Source: JAXLYX01 sp046351215 (GTDB taxonomy: Bacteria; Myxococcota_A; Polyangia; Polyangiales; Houyiibacteriaceae). Taken from it: 64,000 bases of DNA. Location of the stretch: NCBI GenBank assembly GCA_046351215.1, contig JAXLYX010000015.1:155271-219270 (forward strand), read 5' to 3'. Under the pieces are notes generated by a model that saw nothing but the letters and a program-made list of their open reading frames with translations, had not been told where the DNA came from and did not search any database. Positions 20,089 through 28,688 of the stretch are shown in pieces (position 1 is the stretch's first letter; each line of letters starts with the position of its first letter). The translations under genes were made by a program, and so were the position numbers.

Positions 20089-20117
20089 GCAACGCGTTCA
20101 TGCGAGAAACGTGTTGC
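20089..20117. promoter_or_regulatory. inverted repeat upstream of the sterol methyltransferase
   Basis: Two 10-base arms, GCAACGCGTT and AACGTGTTGC, surround a 9-base spacer with one mismatch between arms. The patch is AT-richer than its surroundings and lies about 50-80 bases before the methyltransferase start. This is where an operator would be expected. No regulator gene is adjacent, so the binding protein is unknown. Confidence 0.45.
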
Positions 20118-20169
20118 ACATGCCAAATCACACGCGCGTGCTACGGCCCTCCCCGGAGGGAAGAGATCC

Positions 20170-21195
20170 ATGAGCACGTTCGGTTTGGTCGGTGATGCGA
20201 GCCGCGCCCTCGGCGCGAAGGTCCGGCACACGGTCGATGGGTACCGTCACCTGCACGACGACGATCGGTCGGGAGGCGCGGACACGCGCAAGGAGCGCTA
20301 CGAGGAGCTCGTCAACGCCTACTACGACCTCGTCACGGACTTCTACGAGCGCGGCTGGGGCCAGTCCTTCCATTTCGGCGCTCCCTACCGCGGCGAGCCG
20401 TACCGGCAGGCGATCCTGCGGCACGAGCTCTACCTCGCGCATCGGCTCGGCCTCGCGCGCGACGCGCGGGTGCTCGACGTCGGCTGCGGCGTCGGCGGCC
20501 CCGCACGGAACATCGCGCGCTTCGCCGACGTCCTCGTCACGGGCGTCAACAACAACGCCTACCAGGTCGAGCGCGCGCGCACGCTCGCCGAGCAGGACGG
20601 GCTCGCGGAGCGCTGCACGTTCGTGAAGGGCGACTTCATGAAGCTGCCGTTCGACGACGGCAGCTTCGACGCCGCCTACGAGATCGAGGCGACCTGCCAC
20701 GCGCCCGACCTCGTCGCCGTCTACTCCGAGATCGCGCGCGTGCTGCGGCCGGGCGGACTCTTCGGCGGCTACGAGTGGTGCCTGACGTCCGCGTACGATC
20801 CCTCGAACGCCGAGCATCGCGCGGTGAAGAAGGAGATCGAGATCGGCAACGGCCTGCCGGACATCCGGACCACCGAGGAAGTGCGGCGCGCGCTCGCGAA
20901 GGCCGGCTTCAGCGTCGTCGAGACGAGCGATCACACGTTCCGCGCCGACGCCGAGACCCCGTGGTACCGGGAGATCGAAGGCGGCTACGACAGCCTGACG
21001 CGCGTGCGCAGGTCCGACGTCGGTCGGGCCGTCATCAAGGGGCTCGTGACGGCGCTCGAGGCCGCGCGGATCGCACCGGCCGGCACGATCCGCGTGTCGG
21101 AGACGCTGCACGTCGGGGCGGACGCGCTCGTCCGCGGGGGCAAGCTCGGCATCTTCACGCCGATGTTCTTCACGCTCGCCCGGAAGGGACGCTGA
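20170..21195 (+). CDS. sterol C-24 methyltransferase (Erg6/SMT-like)
   Basis: 341 residues. The sterol-methyltransferase region I is seen at about 51-69 (YYDLVTDFYERGWGQSFHF). SAM motif I is VLDVGCGVGGPARNIARF (about 101-118), then VTGVNNN. The second SMT signature YEIEATCHAP is at about 170-179, and a C-terminal SMT domain (about 240-341) follows with WYREIEGGY. These features separate SMTs from other SAM methyltransferases. SMTs add a methyl from SAM to C-24 of a sterol side chain. GGAGGG precedes the ATG. No sterol cyclase lies in the window; metK is 2 kb away. Confidence 0.9.
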   Translation: MSTFGLVGDASRALGAKVRHTVDGYRHLHDDDRSGGADTRKERYEELVNAYYDLVTDFYERGWGQSFHFGAPYRGEPYRQAILRHELYLAHRLGLARDARVLDVGCGVGGPARNIARFADVLVTGVNNNAYQVERARTLAEQDGLAERCTFVKGDFMKLPFDDGSFDAAYEIEATCHAPDLVAVYSEIARVLRPGGLFGGYEWCLTSAYDPSNAEHRAVKKEIEIGNGLPDIRTTEEVRRALAKAGFSVVETSDHTFRADAETPWYREIEGGYDSLTRVRRSDVGRAVIKGLVTALEAARIAPAGTIRVSETLHVGADALVRGGKLGIFTPMFFTLARKGR

Positions 21196-21258
21196 CGAGG
21201 AGGCACGCGGGCGCGCCCCGGAGCGTCCGGACCCCGGGTCCGGGAGGTCCTCCGGGGC

Positions 21259-21996
21259 TCAGAAGCCCACGCGCCGCATCACGGCGCGTGGGAGCGCGCG
21301 GATCACCGCCATCACCAGGGCCCACGGGAGCGGCGCGTAGACGACGGGGTCGCCTCGGTCGAGGGCCGCGAGCACCTGCTCGGCCACCTGCTCCGGCTCT
21401 CCGGCGAAGGGCGGCGGCTTGAGCCCGGCCGTCATGCCGGTCTTCACGAAGCCGGGCTTCACCGTGATCACCTCGAGGCCCTGCGACCGATAGCGGTGGT
21501 CGAGGCCCTCGAGGTAGCGGGTGAGCCCCGCCTTGGCGGCGCCGTAGATCACGACGGGCTTGCGCCCGCGCTCGCCGGCGACCGAGCTGAAGACGCAGAG
21601 CTTGCCGCCCCCACGCGCGAGCAGGCGCTTCCGGGCCGCCTCGCAGAAGAGGACGGTGTTCGCGAAGTCGACGCGGAGCACGCGCTCGGCGAGGAGCGGA
21701 TCCGCCTCGAGCTCGTCCTGCGTGGCGAAGAGACCGGCGGTGACGACGACGGCGTCGAGGCCCGAGAGCGCCTTCTCGGCGGCCTCGAGGGCCGAGTCGA
21801 AGGTGTCCGGCTTCTCGAGATCGCAGACCGCTCCGTCGACCCGGCCGGTCGCGCCACGCGCCGCGAGATCGGAGGCGCTGCGGGCGAGCTCGTCGGCGTC
21901 ACGCCCGAGGAGGAAGAGGGAATCGCCGCGCTCGGCCATCCGGCGCGCGAGCGCCCGTCCCATGCCCTTCGTGGCTCCCAGGATCGCAATCTTCAT
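21259..21996 (-). CDS. short-chain dehydrogenase, DprE2-like reductase
   Basis: 245 residues. The Rossmann start is MKIAILGATKGMGRALARRM. A catalytic triad is seen as Ser in FSSVAG and YGAAK (Tyr, Lys). The substrate-side loop is VKPGFVKTGMT. The overall pattern fits the DprE2-type NAD-dependent 2-keto reductases. It overlaps the upstream FAD oxidase by 4 bases (ATGA), the same pairing as DprE1/DprE2, which together epimerise a polyprenyl-phospho-ribose. The actual substrate in this organism is unknown. Confidence 0.88.
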   Translation of the reverse strand: MKIAILGATKGMGRALARRMAERGDSLFLLGRDADELARSASDLAARGATGRVDGAVCDLEKPDTFDSALEAAEKALSGLDAVVVTAGLFATQDELEADPLLAERVLRVDFANTVLFCEAARKRLLARGGGKLCVFSSVAGERGRKPVVIYGAAKAGLTRYLEGLDHRYRSQGLEVITVKPGFVKTGMTAGLKPPPFAGEPEQVAEQVLAALDRGDPVVYAPLPWALVMAVIRALPRAVMRRVGF

Positions 21997-23324
21997 CGGT
22001 CGTCTCCGAGCAGGCGCACCGAGAGCGCGCTCTTGTACCGTCGTGCCGGATCCCAGCGATCGCGGACGGCGTTGAACGCGTCGATGCGCGGATCCATCGC
22101 GCGGTAGTGCTCCGCGCGTGTGAAGGAGTCCTTGGCGAGGTAGATCCGGCCGCCCTCGCGGATCACGAGCTCGTTGAGCGAGTCGACGATCCGCTGGGTG
22201 TCGTCGCGCACCGGGATGTCGAGCGCCACCGTGATGCCCGGCGTCGGGAACGAGAGCATGCCCTCGCTCTCCTTGCCGAAGTCCTTGATGACGGCGAGGA
22301 AGGACGCTCCGCCGAGTGACGTGAGCAGCTCGAGGAGACGGCGCGCGGACCCGCGGCCGGCCTTGCGCGGCAACACGCATTGGTACTGGGTGAAGCCGCG
22401 CTTGCCGTACATGCGATTCCACTCGCGGACCGCGTCGAGCGGGTACCAGAACGACTCGTAGTCGACGATGCCGGTCTTCACACGCTGGACGTGGCGCCAG
22501 TAGTTGAGGGTGTTGAAGGCGTGGATCGAGAGCGGGTTGAGCAACAGCTCCGGCCAGTCGAAGTGCAGCGCCGTCTTGCGCTTCTCCGCCGGCGGATGGC
22601 TCGGCGCCTCGCCGGGCTCGGCCCAGCGGCCGCACATCAGCGTTCCGCGGCCGAGATCGCGGCCCGTGGACAGGCAGTCGATCCACCCGACCGTGAAGGG
22701 CCACTTGGGTGCCGACTCCTCGAGCGCCTCCTGGAACTCGTCGATGTCGCGGATGCGGCGCGACTCCTGGAGGATCCACGCGGTCGGGATGCGATCGAGG
22801 GCGAGCTCCACCTCGAGGACGACGCCCGTGAGCCCCATCCCGCCGATCGTCGCGAGGAAGAGCTCGCGCTCCTTCTCCCGACTGCACTCCACCACGCGTC
22901 CGTCGGCGACGCGGATCGCGAGCGAGCGGACGTGATGACCGATGTTGCCAGCCGCGTGCTGGTTCTTGCCGTGGACGTCGGCGGCGACCATCCCGCCGAG
23001 CGTCACGTACTTGGTCCCGGGCGTGACGGGCGGGAAATACCCACGCGGGATGAAGAGGCGGTTCAGCTCGGCGAGCGAGAACCCCGCCTCGGCGCGGAGG
23101 ACGCGCGCCTTCGGCTCGAAGGAGAGGATGCGGTCCGCGAGCGTCGTGTTGAGCGCACGTGCACGGCTCCGGGGCGGAAGGCTCGCGTCGCCGTACGAGC
23201 GGCCGAGACCGCGGGCGATCGCGACGTCCCGCGAAGCATGGGCGAGGTCCTCGGCGAAGAGCTCCACCCCCGAGACGGAGTGCCGTCCCCAACCGCGCAG
23301 CTCGCTCTCGACCTCACGTGGCAT
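21993..23324 (-). CDS. FAD-binding oxidase, DprE1-like
   Basis: 443 residues of the VAO/PCMH flavoprotein fold. The FAD-binding part has ARGLGRSYGD and VTPGTKYVTLGGMVAADVHGKN, the latter very like mycobacterial DprE1. WYPLDAVREWNRMYGKRGF and IYLAKDSFT, with the catalytic-site Lys, follow. At the place of DprE1 Cys387 there is Ala (about residue 367, in FPTPGITVALD). It likely oxidises a C2 hydroxyl of a lipid-linked or free sugar, after which the coupled SDR reduces it. The ATG at 23324 gives MPREVESEL. Confidence 0.88.
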   Translation of the reverse strand: MPREVESELRGWGRHSVSGVELFAEDLAHASRDVAIARGLGRSYGDASLPPRSRARALNTTLADRILSFEPKARVLRAEAGFSLAELNRLFIPRGYFPPVTPGTKYVTLGGMVAADVHGKNQHAAGNIGHHVRSLAIRVADGRVVECSREKERELFLATIGGMGLTGVVLEVELALDRIPTAWILQESRRIRDIDEFQEALEESAPKWPFTVGWIDCLSTGRDLGRGTLMCGRWAEPGEAPSHPPAEKRKTALHFDWPELLLNPLSIHAFNTLNYWRHVQRVKTGIVDYESFWYPLDAVREWNRMYGKRGFTQYQCVLPRKAGRGSARRLLELLTSLGGASFLAVIKDFGKESEGMLSFPTPGITVALDIPVRDDTQRIVDSLNELVIREGGRIYLAKDSFTRAEHYRAMDPRIDAFNAVRDRWDPARRYKSALSVRLLGDDR

Positions 23325-23365
23325 GCCAAGGCTCCTCGGTAGAGGAGTAACCCGAGAACGCGAAA

Positions 23366-23394
23366 CGGGCGAGACCCCATGGGAGTCCCGCCCG
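23366..23394 (-). terminator. candidate terminator after metK
   Basis: A GC-rich hairpin about 26 bases past the metK stop. On the minus strand its arms are CGGGCGGGACTCCCA and TGGGGTCTCGCCCG, with one mismatch and one bulge. It is followed by GTTTCGCGTTCTC, a weak T-containing tail. Confidence 0.5.
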
Positions 23395-23419
23395 CATCGT
23401 CGTGCCCTTCGGGGAGGGC

Positions 23420-24661
23420 TCACTTCTTCTTGGACTTCTTGTCCTTCTTCGCGTCCTTGGCCTTCTTCGCGGGCGCGACGGTCACGCCGCCCTGGCCCTT
23501 GCCGAGCAGCGCCTCGGCGATCTCGCCGGCGCGATCGGTGTGCTCCCAGGTGAACGACTCCTCCTGTCGACCGAAGTGGCCGTACGCGGCCGTGGGGCGG
23601 TAGCGCGGCTTCTGGAGGTCGAGCGTCTCGATGATCGCGCGCGGGCGGAAGTCGAAGAGCTCCTTCACGACCTTCGCGATGTGGTCGTCCTCGACCTTGC
23701 CCGTGCCGAAGGTGGTCACGTAGACGCCCATCGGCTGCGCGACGCCGATCGCGTACGCGACCTGGACCTCGCAGCGCTTGGCGACGCCGGACGCGACGAT
23801 GTTCTTCGCGACGTAGCGGGCGAAGTACGCCGCGCTGCGGTCGACCTTCGTCGGATCCTTGCCCGAGAACGCGCCACCACCGTGACGGCCCATGCCGCCG
23901 TAGGTGTCGACGATGATCTTGCGGCCCGTGAGTCCGGCGTCGCCGTGGGGGCCACCGATGACGAAGCGACCGGTCGGGTTGATCCAGAACTTGGTCTGCT
24001 TGTCGATCATGCTCTTCGGAACGGTCGGGAGGATGACCTCCTCCATGATCGCTTCCTTGAGCGTCTTGTGCTTCACGTCCTCGGAGTGCTGGGTCGACAC
24101 GACGATCGCGTCGAGGCGCTTCGGGATGCCACCGTCGTACTCGACCGTGACCTGGGTCTTGCCGTCCGGGCGGAGCCAGTTGAGCTTCCGCTTCTTGCGG
24201 ACGTCCGTCAGGCGCTTCGCGAGGCGATGCGCGAGGTCGATCGGCATCGGCATGAGGTCCTTGGTCTCGTCGATCGCGAAACCGAACATCAGGCCCTGGT
24301 CGCCGGCGCCCTGGTCCTTGTAGAGACCCTCGCCCTCGTTCACGCCCTGGGCGATGTCGGGGCTCTGCCGCTCGACCGCCGTGAGGATCGCGCAGGTGTT
24401 GCCGTCGAAGCCCATGTTCGAATCGGTGTAGCCGATGTCGCAGATCGCCTGGCGGACGATGGCGGGCACCTCGATGATCGCCCGGGTCGTGATCTCGCCC
24501 GCGACGACGGCGAAGCCCGTCTTCACCATGGTCTCGCAGGCGACGCGAGCGGTCGGGTCCTGCGCGAGGATCGCGTCGAGGACCGAGTCGCTGATGACGT
24601 CGCAGATCTTGTCCGGATGGCCTTCGGTGACGGACTCGGACGTGAAGAGATGGCCTGCCAT
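23420..24661 (-). CDS. metK: S-adenosylmethionine synthetase
   Basis: 413 residues. MetK makes SAM from methionine and ATP. LFTSESVTEGHPDKI opens the protein, GAGDQGLMFGFA is the ATP signature, and GGGAFSGKDPTKVDRS is the second signature. NPTGRFVIGGPHGDAGLTGRKI is complete. After the usual end, an extra lysine-rich tail (KKAKDAKKDKKSKKK) of about 20 residues appears. Such tails are not part of the catalytic fold; nucleic-acid or membrane contacts are possible. It sits just upstream of the DprE1/E2-like pair on the same strand. Confidence 0.98.
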   Translation of the reverse strand: MAGHLFTSESVTEGHPDKICDVISDSVLDAILAQDPTARVACETMVKTGFAVVAGEITTRAIIEVPAIVRQAICDIGYTDSNMGFDGNTCAILTAVERQSPDIAQGVNEGEGLYKDQGAGDQGLMFGFAIDETKDLMPMPIDLAHRLAKRLTDVRKKRKLNWLRPDGKTQVTVEYDGGIPKRLDAIVVSTQHSEDVKHKTLKEAIMEEVILPTVPKSMIDKQTKFWINPTGRFVIGGPHGDAGLTGRKIIVDTYGGMGRHGGGAFSGKDPTKVDRSAAYFARYVAKNIVASGVAKRCEVQVAYAIGVAQPMGVYVTTFGTGKVEDDHIAKVVKELFDFRPRAIIETLDLQKPRYRPTAAYGHFGRQEESFTWEHTDRAGEIAEALLGKGQGGVTVAPAKKAKDAKKDKKSKKK

Positions 24662-24681
24662 GGTGTGTCTCGTGCTCCCTG

Positions 24682-24701
24682 CCGGGGCGGAGAGGCCCCG
24701 G
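24682..24701 (-). promoter_or_regulatory. 5'-leader hairpin of metK
   Basis: A perfect 7-base stem, CCGGGGC and GCCCCGG, with the 6-base loop CTCTCC on the minus strand. It lies about 20 bases before the metK ATG. It could be an RNA control element, but I could not match it to a known SAM or SAH riboswitch. Confidence 0.35.
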
Positions 24702-24834
24702 AATCGCGCGCAGGGTCATAGACTTCCGACGCGGCGGTGTCAACGAACCCCGGGCCGGGAAGCGCTGGAAACGGCTGGTCCGTCGCCGCCGGGAGCCGAG
24801 GGCGGGAGGTGCGCGGCCCGGAGCGCGAAGCTCC

Positions 24835-26637
24835 CTAGCGCGCCGAGAGCTCGGCCTCGCGCAGCTCGAGCCATCGCACGAGCGCGCTCCCCGCGTGCTG
24901 CACGAAGTCGTTCCGCACGTCGGGGTCGATCGGGCCTCCGGGCATCCCTCCCCGGACCCTCGGCGGATCGGCGAAGAAGCGGGTCGGTCCCGGGGAGTAC
25001 TGCCAGGCGAGGAGCATGGAGACGTCGCGATCGAGGTGGGCCCGCATGCCCTCGGGCGCCTGGCCGTGACGTGCCAGCGCTCCGTAGGCCGCGACGAACG
25101 CCTCCCCACGGGTTCCCACCGGCGGTGTGCGCGGGACCAGGAAGGGTGTGACGCCGTAGCCGCCCTCGGCATCCCAGGGGCCTTCGCCGCGACGGTACTG
25201 GAGACCGTCGTTCCAGAGGTAGACGCGCCGGCAGAAATCGCGGAGCGCAGGGAGGTCGAGCCGACCGTCCGACTCCCCGAGGGCGATGCACGTCCAATGC
25301 TCCTCGTTGTAGACGTAGCGGCTCCCGGGGAATTCCCACGTCTTCGTCGCGAGGTGCTCGAGGAGACGACGCGCGGCCCCGAGGTACCGTCGGTCCGACG
25401 TCGCCTCGTGCAGCCGCAGGAGGGCGAGCGCCGCTTCTCCGCTGTAGTAGAGGTACTGCACGTCGACGGGGCGATGGTTCGCCAGGTCGTAATCGTGCTG
25501 CATCTCGCCGTCGGGACGCTGCTGGGAGAGGAGGAAGGCGCCGTAGGCGTCGAGCACGGGCCGGAGGCGCTCGACGCCCACCGTGCGCGCCAGCTCCGTG
25601 CCGGCGACGACCGCGAGCGAGGTCGCGCCGACGTCGCCGGCGTTGCCCTCCACCACGCAGAGGCGGTCGGGAGCGCCGCAGCTCACGGTGCGGAAGCGGA
25701 GCATCCACCCGAACGCGCGCTCCGCGGCGGCGCGCGCGTCGTCGCGGCCGAGCACCCGCGCCGCCTGCCCGAGGAAATAGGTCGTGCCCGCGTGCCGCGG
25801 GAGACTGTAGTAGGCGATTCCGTAGGGCCGTCCGGCGCGGGCGTCGAAGAGGTAGTCGAAGCGTCCGTCGTGCTCCGAGCGGACGAGGTAGTCGGTCATC
25901 TCGCCGATCGCGCGGCGCACGTTCGCCTGGGTGACCGGGCGACGACGCGGGTACGTGTCGCGGGAGTAGGTGCGGGCGGCGAAGCGGGTGAAGCGGCCCT
26001 CGCGGAGCAGGCGCTCCGCCGGGATGCCGAGCCGCACCGCGAGCGTCCCCACGATGCGGGGCATCGGCACGCCGACGTAGATCTCGGGCAGCGGGGTGAC
26101 GAAGCCCTCGTCGTAGAGATCGAGATCGACGAGCTCGTCGGGCACGAGGGCGACGCGACGTCCCTGGTGGCGCACGGCGATGCCGTCGCGGAGAGCGACG
26201 AGCTGGAGCAGGTCGAGGCCCGGGACGTCGACGACGATGGCGCCCTCGCCGAGGGGCACGGTGATCGAGTAACGGACGCGCGGTCCGTCGTCCGCCGTGG
26301 AGAGGCCGGGAGCGAGCCGAGGATTCGCCGCGAACGAGGCGATCGCCCCGCGCACCGACGCGACGAGCGAAGGATCGCCCTCGTGCCGGGCGACGACGCG
26401 ACCGCCGACGAACGCGAGCACCACGACCGGCCCCGCCGCGCGGTACGAGAGCGCGTCGGCCGGAGGTCGTTCCGTCGCGCCTCCGCGCTCGAGGGCGGCG
26501 AGCGACCACGCGATCGCCGAGGGCGGCGGCGCCGGCTCCGTGACGAGGCTCGAGTACGAACGCGCCGCGAGATAGGCGCCGACCGTGGCGAAGGCCCAGA
26601 CGACGAGCGCGAGGACGAGGAGGCGCTCAGGCCGCAC
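24835..26637 (-). CDS. large membrane-anchored helical-barrel protein, unknown function
   Basis: 600 residues. An N-terminal anchor (LLVLALVVWAFATVGAYLAA, 5-24) comes first. Residues about 65-230 resemble a degenerate AMMECR1-like domain (RGAIASFAANPRL, LRDGIAVRHQGRRVALVP, GIPAERLLREGRFTRF). Residues about 240-600 look like an (alpha/alpha)6 barrel with repeats such as YYSGEAALALLRLHEAT, LLSQQRPDGEMQHDYD and FRTVSCGAPDRLCVVEGNAGD. Proteins of that fold include epimerases and lyases. It overlaps the small membrane-protein gene by 11 bases. Neither domain call is firm. Confidence 0.7.
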   Translation of the reverse strand: MRPERLLVLALVVWAFATVGAYLAARSYSSLVTEPAPPPSAIAWSLAALERGGATERPPADALSYRAAGPVVVLAFVGGRVVARHEGDPSLVASVRGAIASFAANPRLAPGLSTADDGPRVRYSITVPLGEGAIVVDVPGLDLLQLVALRDGIAVRHQGRRVALVPDELVDLDLYDEGFVTPLPEIYVGVPMPRIVGTLAVRLGIPAERLLREGRFTRFAARTYSRDTYPRRRPVTQANVRRAIGEMTDYLVRSEHDGRFDYLFDARAGRPYGIAYYSLPRHAGTTYFLGQAARVLGRDDARAAAERAFGWMLRFRTVSCGAPDRLCVVEGNAGDVGATSLAVVAGTELARTVGVERLRPVLDAYGAFLLSQQRPDGEMQHDYDLANHRPVDVQYLYYSGEAALALLRLHEATSDRRYLGAARRLLEHLATKTWEFPGSRYVYNEEHWTCIALGESDGRLDLPALRDFCRRVYLWNDGLQYRRGEGPWDAEGGYGVTPFLVPRTPPVGTRGEAFVAAYGALARHGQAPEGMRAHLDRDVSMLLAWQYSPGPTRFFADPPRVRGGMPGGPIDPDVRNDFVQHAGSALVRWLELREAELSAR

Positions 26638-27040
26638 GGCTCGGCCCCGTCGAGGCTCCCGCGCGGAGCAGGTAGTAGAGCTGCGCGGCGGGGAGCGCGA
26701 TCAGGTAGGGCACGACCAGGAGGAGCGCGAAGACGAGGAGGAGCCCGACCCCCTGACCGATGGAGCCGTAGATCCCCGAGACCTCGCCGACGCCGGCGAC
26801 GAGGATCGTGACGAGCCCCATGCCGGCCGCGAGGGCGAGCGAGAGCACGGCGACGGCGACGCGGCGCGCCCAGGCGGCGCCGACGAAGAGGCCGAGCGAG
26901 GCGAAGATCAGGGCGACGGCGAGGAGCGTCAGCGGAGCGTCGACGCGAGCGTCGCTCGCGGGCAAGAGCCCGTGCACCACGAAGAGGACCACCGCGGCTT
27001 CGACGAGCGCGAAGCACGCGACGACCGGATGGCGCTTCAT
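26627..27040 (-). CDS. small integral membrane protein
   Basis: 137 residues with four predicted transmembrane helices (ACFALVEAAVVLFVVHGLL, LTLLAVALIFASLGLFVGA, VAVLSLALAAGMGLVTILVA, GLLLVFALLLVVPYLIAL). No motif is recognised. The ATG overlaps the nadB stop by 4 bases and the 3' end overlaps the next gene, so it sits in the middle of a coupled three-gene unit. Its partner is probably the large anchored protein downstream. Confidence 0.72.
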   Translation of the reverse strand: MKRHPVVACFALVEAAVVLFVVHGLLPASDARVDAPLTLLAVALIFASLGLFVGAAWARRVAVAVLSLALAAGMGLVTILVAGVGEVSGIYGSIGQGVGLLLVFALLLVVPYLIALPAAQLYYLLRAGASTGPSRAA

Positions 27041-28647
27041 TCCGAGACCTCGACGATGCGCGCGGGCTGGCGCCTCGTGAGGACGGTGTCCCCGGAGTGA
27101 CCGGCGTCGTCGGTCTCCGGATGATCGAGGTTGTAGTGGAGCCCACGGCTCTCGTGGCGTCGCAGGGCGCAGGCGACGATCACCTGCGCGACGTCCGCGA
27201 TGTTGCGCAGCTCGAGCAGATCGCGCGTCACGAGGTGCTCCCAGTAGTACTCGCGGATCTCCTCCTTGAGCATCTGGATGCGACGTTCGGCCCGACGCAG
27301 TCGCTTGTCGCTGCGCACGATGCCGACGTAGTTCCACATGAAGCGCCGGAGCTCGTCCCAGTTCTGCGAGACGACGACGGCTTCGTCGCTCGGCACGGCA
27401 CGGCCGACGTCCCAGTCGAGCACGTGGGTCACGTGGGGCGACTCGGAGGCCTCCCTCACGTCGATGCCGGCCCGGTGTCCGAAGACGAGGCCCTCGAGCA
27501 GGGAGTTCGACGCGAGGCGGTTCGCCCCGTGGAGCCCGGTGCACGCGACCTCGCCGATCGCGTAGAGGCCCGGAAGCGACGTCTTCCCGTCCTGGTCGAC
27601 GACGACGCCGCCGCACATGTAGTGGGCCGCGGGCACGACGGGGATCGGCTCCTTCGTCATGTCGATCCCGAGCTCGAGACAGCGCGCGTGGATGTTCGGG
27701 AATCGCTGGACGAGGTACTCGGGCGTGCGCGCGCTCATGTCGAGGTACACGCAGTCCTCGCCGAGGCGCTTCATCTCGTAGTCGATGGCGCGCGCCACGA
27801 CGTCGCGCGGCGCCAGATCCTTCATCGGATGGTGGCTCGCCATGAAGGCCGTGCCGTCCTTCCGACGGAGCACGCCCCCCTCGCCGCGGAGGGCCTCGGA
27901 GATCAGGAAGCTCTTCGCCTCGGGGTGGTAGAGACAGGTCGGGTGGAACTGGAAGAACTCCATGTTCGCGATGGTCGCGCCCGCGCGATAGGCCATCGCG
28001 ACCCCGTCGCCGGTCGCGACGTCGGGGTTCGAGGTGTAGAGGTAGACCTTCCCGGCGCCTCCCGTGGCGAGCACGGTCGCCCGCGCGATCACCGTGTGGA
28101 CCTCGCCGGTCCTCTCGTCGAGCACGTAGGCGCCGGCGACCGCGCGCGGCCCGCCGAAGCGGCTCGTCTCGATGAGGTCGATCGCCATGTGCGCCTCGCG
28201 CACCTCGACGTTCGGGGACTTCCGGACGGCCTCGTTCAGCGCGCGCTGGACCTCCTGGCCCGTGATGTCGCCCGCGTGCACGACGCGCCGCGCGCTGTGA
28301 CCGCCCTCGCGCGTGAGGTCGAGCTCGACGGAGCCTTCCTTCGCGGTGAAGGCGGTTCCGATGTCCATGAGCTCGTGGACGCGCACGGGCGCGTCGCGGA
28401 CGACGAGCTCGACCACGGATCGGTGCGAGAGACCGGAGCCCGTGGCGAGCGTGTCGGCGACGTGCGCCTCGAACGAATCGGTCGGGTCGAGGACCGCGGC
28501 GATGCCCCCCTGCGCCCAGCTGGTCGCCGAGTCGTCCAAGGTGCCCTTGGTGCAGATCAGCACCTTTCCGTGCTTCTGGGCCTCGAGCGCGAACGTCGCG
28601 CCGGCGACGCCGCTCCCGAGCACGAGGTAATCGCACGTGATGCGCAT
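27037..28647 (-). CDS. nadB: L-aspartate oxidase
   Basis: 536 residues. NadB oxidises L-aspartate to iminoaspartate for NAD synthesis. The FAD Rossmann motif is VLGSGVAGATFALEA (about 8-22). TSWAQGGIAAVL, EFFQFHPTCLY, HYMCGGVVVDQDG and GLHGANRLASNSLLEGLVFGHRAG are family landmarks. The C-terminal helical domain is complete. The ATG at 28647 gives MRITCDYLVLG; a TTG 21 bases upstream is in frame but less likely. nadA and nadC are not adjacent. It leads a coupled unit with two membrane proteins. Confidence 0.96.
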   Translation of the reverse strand: MRITCDYLVLGSGVAGATFALEAQKHGKVLICTKGTLDDSATSWAQGGIAAVLDPTDSFEAHVADTLATGSGLSHRSVVELVVRDAPVRVHELMDIGTAFTAKEGSVELDLTREGGHSARRVVHAGDITGQEVQRALNEAVRKSPNVEVREAHMAIDLIETSRFGGPRAVAGAYVLDERTGEVHTVIARATVLATGGAGKVYLYTSNPDVATGDGVAMAYRAGATIANMEFFQFHPTCLYHPEAKSFLISEALRGEGGVLRRKDGTAFMASHHPMKDLAPRDVVARAIDYEMKRLGEDCVYLDMSARTPEYLVQRFPNIHARCLELGIDMTKEPIPVVPAAHYMCGGVVVDQDGKTSLPGLYAIGEVACTGLHGANRLASNSLLEGLVFGHRAGIDVREASESPHVTHVLDWDVGRAVPSDEAVVVSQNWDELRRFMWNYVGIVRSDKRLRRAERRIQMLKEEIREYYWEHLVTRDLLELRNIADVAQVIVACALRRHESRGLHYNLDHPETDDAGHSGDTVLTRRQPARIVEVSE

Positions 28648-28688
28648 GGCGGGCCGAGCATAGTCCAAGACGGGCGGGGCGTCCCGGA

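Noticed and set aside
24662..24720. SAM or SAH riboswitch before metK
   Set aside because: Only a simple hairpin is seen; I could not place the conserved riboswitch core around it.
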